From NCBI GenBank assembly GCA_016215105.1, contig JACRLJ010000031.1, positions 1-40,652 of the forward strand: DNA of 40,652 nucleotides. The letters are read 5' to 3'. Below the pieces are notes generated by a model. It worked only from the letters and a program-made list of their open reading frames with translations. It made no database searches and was not told the DNA's origin. Shown piece after piece: positions 34,103 to 40,652 of the stretch. Within the stretch, counting starts at the first letter, position 1, and every line of letters begins with the position of its first letter. Made by a program: the position numbers and the translations under genes. The stretch is from Candidatus Hydrogenedentota bacterium. GTDB taxonomy: Bacteria > Hydrogenedentota > Hydrogenedentia > Hydrogenedentales > SLHB01.

Positions 34103-35179
34103 ATGATGACCATGGAAGAACTGATGCGCGGAGCGTTGGACCGTAACGCGTCCGATATTCATCTGAAGGTGGGAAATCCGCCCATCTACCGGATTGACGG
34201 TTCCCTGATTCGGTTGCCCGAGCAGCCGTTGACAGAAGAAGATCTGATGAAGCTTCTGTCCACTATCGCGCTGCCAATCGATATCGACAAGTTCAAGAAA
34301 GTCATGGAACTCGATATTTCGTACATCCTCGAAAGCATCGCCCGGTTTCGCGTCAATGTGTGTAAAGATGACGGCAACACGCGCATCGTTCTTCGACTCA
34401 TCCCGCTCGAGATCAAGAAGATCGGCGATTTGTCGCTCCCTCCTGTCCTCGGAAAGATCTGCATGCAGGCCAACGGCCTGGTGCTGGTGACGGGCCCAAC
34501 GGGAAGCGGTAAGTCCACAACGCTGGCCGCCATGATCGATGAGATTAACGAGAAGCGTCCGCTGCACGTGGTCACCATCGAGGACCCGTTGGAATTCGCC
34601 CACCGCGACAAGACCGCCATCATCACCCAGCGTGAGGTAGGCCACGACACCTTGTCGTTCGCCAACGCGTTGCGCGGCGCCCTGCGCCAGGATCCCGACG
34701 TGATTCTCATCGGTGAAATGCGCGACGCCGAGACGGTGCGGACGGCCCTGGCCTCGGCAGAGACCGGCCACCTCGTGTTTTCCACGCTGCACACGGTGGA
34801 CGCGGTCGAGACGTTGAACCGTATCATCGACTTCTTCGAGCCGCATCAGCAGCTTCAGATTCGCAAACAGTTGGCGAGCGTGCTCCGCGCGGTTATTTCG
34901 CAACGGCTCGTTCCTCTGAAGGAAGGCACAGGGCGCTGTTGCGCGGCGGAGATTCTGATCGGTAACCGAACCGTGCGCGATCACATCGATCAAGGGAAAA
35001 ACTTCAAGGAAATCTCCAAGCTGATCGAGGATGGCCACGAGCAATACGGTATGCAGAGCTTCGATCAGGCCTTGTATGACTTATTCAAGTCAGGGAGGAT
35101 ATCGGTCGAAGAAGCCCTGAAGAACGCGAGCAGCGCCAAAGACCTCAAGCTGCGAATTCAAGGCTTGCGCGTAAACTAG
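34103..35179 (+). CDS. pilT: Type IV pilus retraction ATPase PilT
   Basis: 358 residues from the ATG at 34103 (GGAGGA seven bases before); an ATG at 34088 with GAGGA four bases before would add five residues. Walker A is GPTGSGKST (131-139), Walker B DVILIGEMRD (200-208), with THTHD-like STLHTVD (227-233). The N-terminal SDIHLKVG and PPIYRIDG match PilT/PilU. The hexamer powers pilus retraction at the inner membrane. No other pilus genes are in the window. It follows tsaD by 113 bases without coupling. Confidence 0.92.
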   Translation: MMTMEELMRGALDRNASDIHLKVGNPPIYRIDGSLIRLPEQPLTEEDLMKLLSTIALPIDIDKFKKVMELDISYILESIARFRVNVCKDDGNTRIVLRLIPLEIKKIGDLSLPPVLGKICMQANGLVLVTGPTGSGKSTTLAAMIDEINEKRPLHVVTIEDPLEFAHRDKTAIITQREVGHDTLSFANALRGALRQDPDVILIGEMRDAETVRTALASAETGHLVFSTLHTVDAVETLNRIIDFFEPHQQLQIRKQLASVLRAVISQRLVPLKEGTGRCCAAEILIGNRTVRDHIDQGKNFKEISKLIEDGHEQYGMQSFDQALYDLFKSGRISVEEALKNASSAKDLKLRIQGLRVN

Positions 35180-35225
35180 ATTAGTGAATCAAAAGCGAAG
35201 CGCCTCAAATGAACACGGAGCCCAA

Positions 35226-35289
35226 GCGAAAAACAGGGACTGACTCGCTTTTCGGCAGTATGAAAAGCGTGTCTGTCCCTGCTTTTCGC
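35226..35289. repeat. GGGACTGAC palindrome 1 of the 35-kb cluster
   Basis: Arms 35226-35253 and 35262-35289 pair at 25 of 28 positions around an 8-base centre. They contain GGGACTGAC / GTCTGTCCC and GCGAAAA / TTTTCGC. Right-hand part plus CGGCATGCG is copied again at 35663-35699. Confidence 0.85.
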
Positions 35290-35318
35290 GGCATGCGGAA
35301 AATGTACACCGAGCCCAA

Positions 35319-35400
35319 GCGAAAAACAGGGACTGACTCACTTTTCGGCAGTTTGAAAAGGGTGTCTGTCCCTGCTTTTCGTGTCCCTGCTTTTCGCGGC
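35319..35400. repeat. GGGACTGAC palindrome 2, with an extra half-arm
   Basis: Arms 35319-35346 and 35355-35381 are very close to palindrome 1 (centre GGCAGTTT). A second TGTCCCTGCTTTTCGCGGC (35382-35400) follows immediately, a partial duplication of the right arm. Confidence 0.85.
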
Positions 35401-35426
35401 ATTCGCGCAACGCACACAGAACTCAA

Positions 35427-35480
35427 GCGAAAACCAGGGTCCGTCTCGCTTTTCCGCAGTTTGCAGAGCGTGTCTGTCCC
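35427..35480. repeat. GGGACTGAC palindrome 3, decayed
   Basis: A diverged copy: AGCGAAAA, then GGGTCCGTCTCGCTTTT, a shared CGCAGTTT centre, and GCGTGTCTGTCCC as right arm. It appears to be an older copy. Sequence between the three palindromes contains no gene. Confidence 0.7.
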
Positions 35481-35593
35481 GAATGACGCTAAGTTAAGCG
35501 CGGGAAGCGCCAAAGTAGAAGAGGCGTCCCCGCCGCTTCCGGTGGCCTTCTCACTGCGCTTCGACAGACCCAACCTTACTCTCCTACCGATCA

Positions 35594-35640
35594 AATCCGT
35601 CCAATCCGTCCACTGTGTCCACTTTGTCCACTTTGTCCAC
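35594..35640. repeat. Degenerate 9-bp tandem array
   Basis: Five 9-base units: AATCCGTCC twice, ACTGTGTCC once, ACTTTGTCC twice, then AC. Non-coding, between the palindrome cluster and its last half-arm. Confidence 0.85.
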
Positions 35641-35662
35641 AAGGCGCTTGGCCTTATCTCAG

Positions 35663-35699
35663 CGCAAAGCGTGTCTGTCCCTGCTTTTCGCGGCATGCG
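35663..35699. repeat. Isolated right half of the GGGACTGAC palindrome
   Basis: From about 35666 the sequence repeats 35264-35297 (AAAGCGTGTCTGTCCC, then the TGCTTTTCGCGGCATGCG part). No left arm is present. It ends 12 bases before the next gene's ATG and includes part of its leader. The 532-bp gap 35180-35711 consists mostly of these repeats. Confidence 0.8.
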
Positions 35700-35711
35700 C
35701 GTCCGGGAGCA

Positions 35712-36608
35712 ATGAGTCGGATTCTGCTTGTATTGGTCACGCTTTCGGGCGCCGCGGCAGCGGAAAACCTGCTCGCCAACCCCGGTTTCGAGGAACTCAA
35801 GGCCAGCCAACCGGCCCATTGGAGTGTGTTCGTTATGCCGCAAACCGGCTCCTGGGGCCGCCTCGACAGAGACACCGTACTTGCGGGCAAGTACTCGGTC
35901 TCCCTGCACATTGCCACCCCGTACGTTGTCGAACCCGCCAACAACTGGAGCCAGAACATCGTGGCTGACCTGCGAAAAGCGAGTCTTGTCGTGCGAGGCG
36001 CCATCAAGACCGACGAAGCCACCGAAGCCGCCATCTGGCTACAGTGCTTTCGGAAAACCCCACTCGCAACGTTGGCCGTGGTATCCACCAGCGACACAAC
36101 ACTCATTCATGGGACTCACGACTGGGCGGCGGTCGAGGCCAGGCTCACGGTTCCCGAGGGCACGGACTTTATCGTGTGCCGATGCGTACTGAAGGGAAGT
36201 GGAACCGCATGGTTCGACGATCTCTCCGTGGAGAAGTTGCCTGCAGACGCCAAGAGAGCGGACGCCCAAGACGCGGCTCCGATTCCGAATCCCAACCCTG
36301 TTCCCGTTCCGAAGCAAACCACGCCCGCGCCCAGCAGCGTCACTACTCCGTCGCAAACTGAAACGAAGGGAGCCGGAGGCGAAGAAACGCGCCGCGCTTT
36401 CAAAGAGTTGCTGGACGCGAACGCGGAACTGCGCAGGTCCAACAAAGACATGCAAGAGCAAATAAAACAATTGCGGGAAGAACTGCGCGATTTGCGCCGG
36501 GACATTCCGCGCGATACGCCGAAGCCGCCGCCGGCAATTCCGCCGCTACCGGAGCCTCCGGCCCCGCCTCTCGTTCCTCACGATTATTCCGCGGAGGGAA
36601 AACCCTGA
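35712..36608 (+). CDS. Secreted beta-sandwich (CBM-like) protein with coiled-coil tail
   Basis: 298 residues. A short signal peptide (1-17, cut at AAAAE) leads to a jelly-roll domain at about 18-177 that looks like a carbohydrate-binding module (NLLANPGFEE at its start, WFDDLSVEKL at its end). Then come a proline/threonine linker, a coiled coil at about 225-270 (NKDMQEQIKQLREELRDLRR) and a proline-rich tail. The layout suggests that it binds a glycan and oligomerises at the cell surface or in the periplasm. GGGAG precedes the ATG. Its stop overlaps the next small membrane gene (TGATG). Function unknown. Confidence 0.78.
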   Translation: MSRILLVLVTLSGAAAAENLLANPGFEELKASQPAHWSVFVMPQTGSWGRLDRDTVLAGKYSVSLHIATPYVVEPANNWSQNIVADLRKASLVVRGAIKTDEATEAAIWLQCFRKTPLATLAVVSTSDTTLIHGTHDWAAVEARLTVPEGTDFIVCRCVLKGSGTAWFDDLSVEKLPADAKRADAQDAAPIPNPNPVPVPKQTTPAPSSVTTPSQTETKGAGGEETRRAFKELLDANAELRRSNKDMQEQIKQLREELRDLRRDIPRDTPKPPPAIPPLPEPPAPPLVPHDYSAEGKP

Positions 36609-36793
36609 TGCAGTCGGGAAAGATTGTTATTATCGCGCTCATCGCCGGACTCGTGGGCGCTGGGTTCGTTTGGTTCTCATGGAGTCTTTTCGAGAACGTC
36701 CTGGCCGGGGTAAAGCGTAAGAAGCCGCCAAAGCCGGCGGACGCTCCCGGCGCCGCCGCCGAGTCGAAACCGTCAAAGCCCGATAAGAAGTAG
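36608..36793 (+). CDS. Small single-span membrane protein
   Basis: 61 residues; the ATG overlaps the previous stop. A membrane helix spans about 5-27 (GKIVIIALIAGLVGAGFVWF), and the rest is Lys/Pro/Ala-rich (KRKKPPKPAD...KPSKPDKK), probably cytoplasmic and disordered. No family recognised. The next ORF starts on the base after its stop, so all three small genes should be translated together. Confidence 0.7.
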   Translation: MQSGKIVIIALIAGLVGAGFVWFSWSLFENVLAGVKRKKPPKPADAPGAAAESKPSKPDKK

Positions 36794-36970
36794 ATGAAAC
36801 AGCGGCGGCCCTATATCGGAGTGCTCTTCAAGTGCTGCCACGTGTATGTGCGTGTCTGTCTCAACGCGGACGGCACGGCTTATACTGGAAACTGTCCGCG
36901 CTGCGCGGCACGGTTGGAAATTAAGACTGCCCCCGGCGGAAATCCGTCACGCTTTTGGACAACTGAATAA
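36794..36970 (+). CDS. 58-residue cysteine-rich (zinc-ribbon-like) protein
   Basis: Begins on the base after the stop of the small membrane gene. The peptide starts MKQRRPYIGVLFKCCHVYVR, has NADGTAYTGNCPRCAARLE in the middle and ends PGGNPSRFWTTE. Cysteines 14, 15 and 22, histidine 16, and CPRC at 34-37 could hold a zinc ion. I recall similar short proteins with PYIGV, CC.VY, GTAY.G.CPRC and a RF end as hypothetical genes in planctomycete- and verrucomicrobia-like genomes. It is easy to miss because of its length. Role unknown; the coupling with an envelope protein and a membrane protein is the best clue. Confidence 0.7.
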   Translation: MKQRRPYIGVLFKCCHVYVRVCLNADGTAYTGNCPRCAARLEIKTAPGGNPSRFWTTE

Positions 36971-37011
36971 ACTTGGACAGAAATACCAAATGGCGGCGCC
37001 GTGGCCGGGAG

Positions 37012-37031
37012 GGCGAATGTCCTCATTCGCC
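37012..37031. other. TCCT-loop hairpin upstream of the Tat oxidoreductase
   Basis: GGCGAATG and CATTCGCC form a perfect 8-bp stem around TCCT. It lies in the 158-base gap between the 58-residue ORF and the oxidoreductase gene. The loop is the same as at 10570 and near that at 24686, but the stem sequence is different. It may end the small-gene transcript or be one of a dispersed hairpin family. Confidence 0.5.
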
Positions 37032-37128
37032 GGTCGGGGCGCGTGGACCAGTACTGTGTGGTGCGCTATCTTGGGTTCGAGACCTCGGCCAGATGACACC
37101 CGCTATAGTTTCCGAAGGAGACAATGCC

Positions 37129-38403
37129 ATGAAAAAGAAATTCTTGTCGCGCCGCGCATTTCTCGCCCAATCCGCCGCGGCCGCTGCGGCCCCGCTGATT
37201 TTGCCCACCGGGGTATTGGCCGCGCACGGACGCCCGGGAGCGAACGATCGGGTCGTCACCGGACACATCGGAATCGGGGGCATGGGCAGCGGGCACCTTG
37301 GCGCGTTGAAGGATCAGGCCGGGGCGCTATGCGATGTCGACCAGAATCACCTGAAGCGCGCGCGTGAAATCGTCGGACGAGCCGTCGACACGTACACGGA
37401 CTATCGCCGCATATTGGATCGGCAAGATATTGATGCAGTGGTCATCGCTTCTCCTGACCACTGGCACGCGGTGCAGATGGTGCATGCGTGCGAGGCCGGC
37501 AAAGACGTGTACGTCGAGAAACCGGCGTGCAACACCATTGCCGAGGGGCAAGCGATGATGCGCGCGGCAAACCGCTTTGGCCGTGTTGTTCAAGTAGGGT
37601 CTCAGGGACGCTCCACCCCGGCGGCGCACGCGGCCTGCACGTACATTCGCAACGGCCAGCTTGGCCAGGTTCAACGCGTGGACTGCTGGCACTATGAGAA
37701 TCCGGTCGGCGGCCTCAAGCCGGACTGCGATCCGCCTCCTGAGTTGGATTGGGACATGTGGCTGGGGCCCGCGCGGTGGGTCCCCTACAACCCGGACCGC
37801 GTACACTTCAATTTCCGCTGGTTCCTGGATTTCGGCGGTGGCAACATCCGCGACCGGGGCGCGCACGTGTTCAGCGTCGTGCTGTGGTGTCTGAACTTGG
37901 ATCACGCCGGTCCCGTGCGCGTTTCCGCAACGGGTGAACCTCCGCACGAAGGCATCTGGGATTGCCCCACGAAAATGGATGTGACCTACGAGTTCAAGAA
38001 TCCGGATATCACGCTGACGTGGTCTCAGCCGGGCACGAAACCCGTTGACTCCGCGTTCGGAGCCGTATACACCGGGACGAAGGACAAGTTGATCGTCCTT
38101 GGCGGAGATGGTGGCTGCAAGACCGAGGATAAGGCGATGAACTACGCCCCCCCCGCGGACGGCCAGCGGGTCTTTAAGAGTCCTGGCCATCGCGAGAACT
38201 GGTTCGAGTGCATCAAGACGCGCCAGAAGCCGTTGATGAATATCGAAGCGGCCTACCGGGTCGCGGCGCTGTGTGTCCTGGGCAACGTGTCATACCGTCT
38301 GGGCCGCCCTCTCGAGTGGGACCCGGTAAAGGAGATTGTCGCGGGCGATGAACAGGCCAACCGCATGTTGAACAACCCCGGCCGCGGCCCGTGGCGCGTG
38401 TAA
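37129..38403 (+). CDS. Tat-exported Gfo/Idh/MocA-family oxidoreductase
   Basis: 424 residues from the ATG at 37129 (AAGGAG eight bases before). The N-terminus MKKKFLSRRAFLAQSA is a twin-arginine signal (SRRAFL) followed by a hydrophobic run, so the folded, cofactor-loaded enzyme is exported. The Rossmann motif is GIGGMGSGHLG; the EKP signature is in VYVEKPACN, and SPDHWHA is typical of this subgroup. The C-terminal half has the YTGTKDKLIV and HRENWFECIKTR segments seen in planctomycete-type homologues. It probably acts on sugars outside the cytoplasm. The HEAT-repeat protein begins 11 bases later. Confidence 0.9.
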   Translation: MKKKFLSRRAFLAQSAAAAAAPLILPTGVLAAHGRPGANDRVVTGHIGIGGMGSGHLGALKDQAGALCDVDQNHLKRAREIVGRAVDTYTDYRRILDRQDIDAVVIASPDHWHAVQMVHACEAGKDVYVEKPACNTIAEGQAMMRAANRFGRVVQVGSQGRSTPAAHAACTYIRNGQLGQVQRVDCWHYENPVGGLKPDCDPPPELDWDMWLGPARWVPYNPDRVHFNFRWFLDFGGGNIRDRGAHVFSVVLWCLNLDHAGPVRVSATGEPPHEGIWDCPTKMDVTYEFKNPDITLTWSQPGTKPVDSAFGAVYTGTKDKLIVLGGDGGCKTEDKAMNYAPPADGQRVFKSPGHRENWFECIKTRQKPLMNIEAAYRVAALCVLGNVSYRLGRPLEWDPVKEIVAGDEQANRMLNNPGRGPWRV

Positions 38404-38414
38404 TGGAGAACGTC

Positions 38415-40475
38415 ATGAATCCCCGTCTGTATACGATACGAATAGCCGCGCTCGCTTCGCTGGTCCTGGTGGCGATGGCCACGGAAGCCCGCGCCGCCGA
38501 TGCTCAGTCGTTGCTCGCCGGCGTCACCAACGCTTCTGCTGACGCGCGCGCGGAAGCGTGGAAGAGCGCGGGTCCCGTTGGGGCCGCGGCCATCGCGCCC
38601 CTGGGCAAACATCTTGCCGGCGCCGATCCGGGCGTTACGAAAGCGGCGCGCGCGGCCCTGGTCACAATCGTCGCATACGCAGGCCGGCCGGGCGCGGCGC
38701 CAACCGAAGGCGCCGCCGTGGCCGCCGAGTTGGCAAAGCTGCTCGATAAGAGTGTGCCGGACGCCGCGCGGCGTGAAGTTCTCAATCAACTATCGCTCAT
38801 CGCGAAAGATGCGGAGGTACCCGCCATTGCCGCCGTGTTGGACGAGCCAACGCTCGCCGAGGACGCGCGGATGGCGCTCGAGCGGATTCCGGGAGACGCC
38901 AGCGTCAACGCGCTGATTGCGGCGCTGGACAAGGCCCCCGAGCAACTGCGCGGGCCCATCGCCGCCTCCCTCGCGCAGCGCAATGCCGCCGGAGCCATAC
39001 CGAAGCTCACGGAACTGGCTCGAACGGGCGGCCATTCTGATGCGAGTTGGGAGTGCATTGACGCCCTGGCCCGGCTTGGCGTTCCCCCCATTCGAATCAT
39101 CCCCCGGCAGACCGGCTTTACCCAACCGGAATCACGGCGGTACATGAACGCTCTTCTCACCGCCGCCGAGGCGCTCGCCGCGAAAGGCGAGCGCGGCGAA
39201 GCGGAGCGCTATTTCGCTTCGGTCGCGGCATTCTACGACTTGCCCGCGCAGGCCTCCGTCGCGCTCAACGGGCTCGCGAAGATGGGCTCGGACAAGGTTA
39301 TCCCGCACGCAATGGGCAATTTGGATACCCCAGAACTGCGCCGCGTCGCCATTCAGGCGTTGATCGAGGCCAACGTACCCAAGATCGATGGTGTAGCCGC
39401 AAAATCCTTCGCGATCAGCAGTCCGTCGGGGCGCAGCGCCATCCTCGAGATCCTGGCGGGCAGGAAATCGGAACAATTAGCGGCCCTGCTGCCGGAGGCC
39501 GCCGCCGACAAATCCGCTGAAGTGCGCATCACCGCCGCGGCGGTGTCCGGCAAGACCCCGGCGGAGGCCGACCTGCTCGAAGTCGCCACCAAAGGCTACC
39601 CCTGGAGTTGGGAACCCGCGGCGGCTAAATACATCGAGATGGCGCAGAACAAACTCCAGGCCGGCGACAAAGAAGGGGCGCGGCAGATGTTTGAGAATGT
39701 GCTCAACGCCAAAATGCGTAGCCGCTATGCAACCGCCGCGCTGGACGCGCTTGGCCAGATCGCGAATCCCGCGTCGCGAGAACTGGTGAAGGGCCTCATG
39801 CCGGACGCGGATCTTGGTGTCGCGGCGGGCCGCGCCTTTGCCGAGATTACCGGCTCGTTGGACAACAAAGATCTGGCGAAGACCGAACTGCTCGCGCTAA
39901 CGGACCAGCCTGTTCCGGTCGAAGTCGTTTCCGCGGCGGTAAACCAATTGAAGAAACTCGGCCAGGACACCACGGTCATCGCCAAGAAGAAAGGTTTCAT
40001 CACAAAATGGCGCGTCGTGGGACCATTCCCGAACGACAAGGGAGCCGCGTTTGGTAAATCGTTCTTCCCCGAGGCGGCGGCCGATGGAAACAAGGCGGTG
40101 GATCTTGATGGCAAGAGCTACGCCTGGAAAGACGCCGCATCCGATCAGTACCCGGCCGCGATCGACCTGCGCGCGGCGTTTGACCCGCACGACAACGTGT
40201 GCGCCTACGGTTACGCGGAGTTGACGGCGGCCGCGGAAGTGCCCGTCTTGATCCAATTCGGCAGCGATGACGGATGCGAACTCTGGATCAACGGCGAAAA
40301 GAAATTCGAGGTCAACGGCGGACGGCCCATGATAATGGACGGCAACCGCGTTGAAGCCGTGCTGAAACCCGGAGTAAACAAGGTGCTCATCAAAGTGTTG
40401 CAGGGCGGCGGCACGTGGCAATATTGCCTTCGCGTAACAGATCGGGAAGGCAAGCCGCTGGTCATGGCGCCGTGA
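38415..40475 (+). CDS. Exported HEAT-repeat protein with C-terminal beta-sandwich
   Basis: 686 residues from the ATG at 38415 (GGAGAA four bases before); an ATG at 38403 is also open. A signal peptide (about 1-27, cut near ARAAD) is followed by many alanine-rich helical pairs of the HEAT/PBS-lyase type (for example AIAPLGKHLAGADPGVTKAA), to about residue 520. The last ~160 residues (WRVVGPFPNDKGAAFG..., FGSDDGCELWINGEKKF, PGVNKVLIKV) look like a PA14- or galactose-binding-type beta-sandwich. It probably works as a scaffold or glycan-binding partner of the exported oxidoreductase just upstream. Enzyme activity is not evident. Confidence 0.85.
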   Translation: MNPRLYTIRIAALASLVLVAMATEARAADAQSLLAGVTNASADARAEAWKSAGPVGAAAIAPLGKHLAGADPGVTKAARAALVTIVAYAGRPGAAPTEGAAVAAELAKLLDKSVPDAARREVLNQLSLIAKDAEVPAIAAVLDEPTLAEDARMALERIPGDASVNALIAALDKAPEQLRGPIAASLAQRNAAGAIPKLTELARTGGHSDASWECIDALARLGVPPIRIIPRQTGFTQPESRRYMNALLTAAEALAAKGERGEAERYFASVAAFYDLPAQASVALNGLAKMGSDKVIPHAMGNLDTPELRRVAIQALIEANVPKIDGVAAKSFAISSPSGRSAILEILAGRKSEQLAALLPEAAADKSAEVRITAAAVSGKTPAEADLLEVATKGYPWSWEPAAAKYIEMAQNKLQAGDKEGARQMFENVLNAKMRSRYATAALDALGQIANPASRELVKGLMPDADLGVAAGRAFAEITGSLDNKDLAKTELLALTDQPVPVEVVSAAVNQLKKLGQDTTVIAKKKGFITKWRVVGPFPNDKGAAFGKSFFPEAAADGNKAVDLDGKSYAWKDAASDQYPAAIDLRAAFDPHDNVCAYGYAELTAAAEVPVLIQFGSDDGCELWINGEKKFEVNGGRPMIMDGNRVEAVLKPGVNKVLIKVLQGGGTWQYCLRVTDREGKPLVMAP

Positions 40476-40531
40476 AGCGCCAACGGCAACCAAGTTCGGA
40501 GTTGCCCGGCGACGATCTTGGTTCCATGACT

Positions 40532-40652
40532 CCCATGACTCGCATAGGTCCCATGACTCGCATAGGTCCCATGACTCGCATAGGTCCCATGACTCGCGTA
40601 GGTCGCGTAGGTCGCGTAGGTCGCGTAGGTCGCGTAGGTCGCGTAGGTCGCG
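40532..40652. repeat. Tandem array: four 18-bp units, then 9-bp units to the window end
   Basis: CCCATGACTCGCATAGGT occurs three times (40532, 40550, 40568), a fourth (40586) ends CGCGTAGGT, and then CGCGTAGGT repeats five times (40604-40648) plus a partial copy at the window end. The 18-bp unit is thus two 9-base steps, and the second half has expanded alone. Non-coding as far as seen; true length unknown. Confidence 0.95.

Noticed and set aside
35226-35480. Possible CRISPR array or attC sites
   Set aside because: Each unit is itself a long palindrome, spacing is irregular, and there are no cas or integrase genes.
35189-35909. Minus- and plus-strand open frames with repeated peptides across the palindrome cluster
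   Set aside because: The peptide repeats follow from the DNA repeats (for example the WTKWTQWTD part from the 9-bp array); they also overlap the real gene at 35712.
37104-37109. TATAGT before the Tat oxidoreductase as a promoter
   Set aside because: No -35 box at a workable distance was found.
40532-40652. Possible CRISPR array
   Set aside because: Units are directly adjacent without unique spacers, 9 or 18 bases long, and no cas gene is present.

Overview
The window comes from a GC-rich, probably double-membraned bacterium. Signs of this are a polysaccharide-chain-length type protein, LytM, amidase and YibQ envelope enzymes, a PilT motor, a HlyD-type exporter and several exported proteins with Sec, lipoprotein or Tat signals. 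The gene mix (three Gfo/Idh/MocA oxidoreductases, one with a Tat signal; a DUF2961/GH172 enzyme; HEAT plus beta-sandwich proteins; many dispersed palindromic repeats) resembles Candidatus Hydrogenedentota or PVC/Planctomycete-like genomes. That placement is inference from gene style only. I see no rRNA, tRNA, CRISPR array, prophage or transposase gene.

Layout. (1) 1-10.4 kb is a surface-polysaccharide / nucleotide-sugar locus. It starts with an oxidoreductase, N-acetyltransferase and aminotransferase trio of the WbpB-WbpD-WbpE kind. A Wzz-like protein, a flippase-like integral membrane protein, a GT2 glycosyltransferase with a second DegT aminotransferase, and a minus-strand run (sugar isomerase-like, Gfo/Idh/MocA, SDR epimerase) follow. 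(2) 10.4-14.1 kb holds a palindromic tandem repeat and a tightly coupled minus-strand cassette: small membrane protein, parvulin PPIase, LytM (M23) protein. (3) 14.2-17.4 kb holds a metallo-beta-lactamase-fold hydrolase, a D-2-hydroxyacid dehydrogenase and a GH172 protein. (4) 17.4-26.4 kb carries repeats, a large secreted protein of unknown role, a lone DPPY methyltransferase joined to a HlyD / ABC ATPase / ABC-2 permease exporter operon, and two small proteins of unknown function among several mobile-looking repeats. (5) 26.4-35.2 kb starts with a nitrilase whose end lies inside a heptamer repeat and a telomere-like AAACCCC array. A long overlapping plus-strand series follows: unknown membrane protein, YvyF-like zinc/HTH protein, small membrane protein, amidase, GerMN protein, MurI, YibQ-type deacetylase, TsaD, PilT. 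(6) 35.2-40.6 kb holds a cluster of palindromic repeats, a three-gene cassette of small envelope / zinc-type proteins (one only 58 codons), a Tat-exported oxidoreductase, a HEAT-repeat protein, and an 18-bp to 9-bp tandem array that runs off the end.

Together the window is mainly about the envelope: making modified sugars, assembling glycans, remodelling peptidoglycan and exporting proteins. I find no single complete new defence or biosynthetic system. The most unusual signals are the repeat families (TCCY-loop hairpins with different matched stems, a 127-bp two-copy element, GGGACTGAC palindromes, a telomere-like array) and the small-protein cassette at 35.7-37.0 kb.
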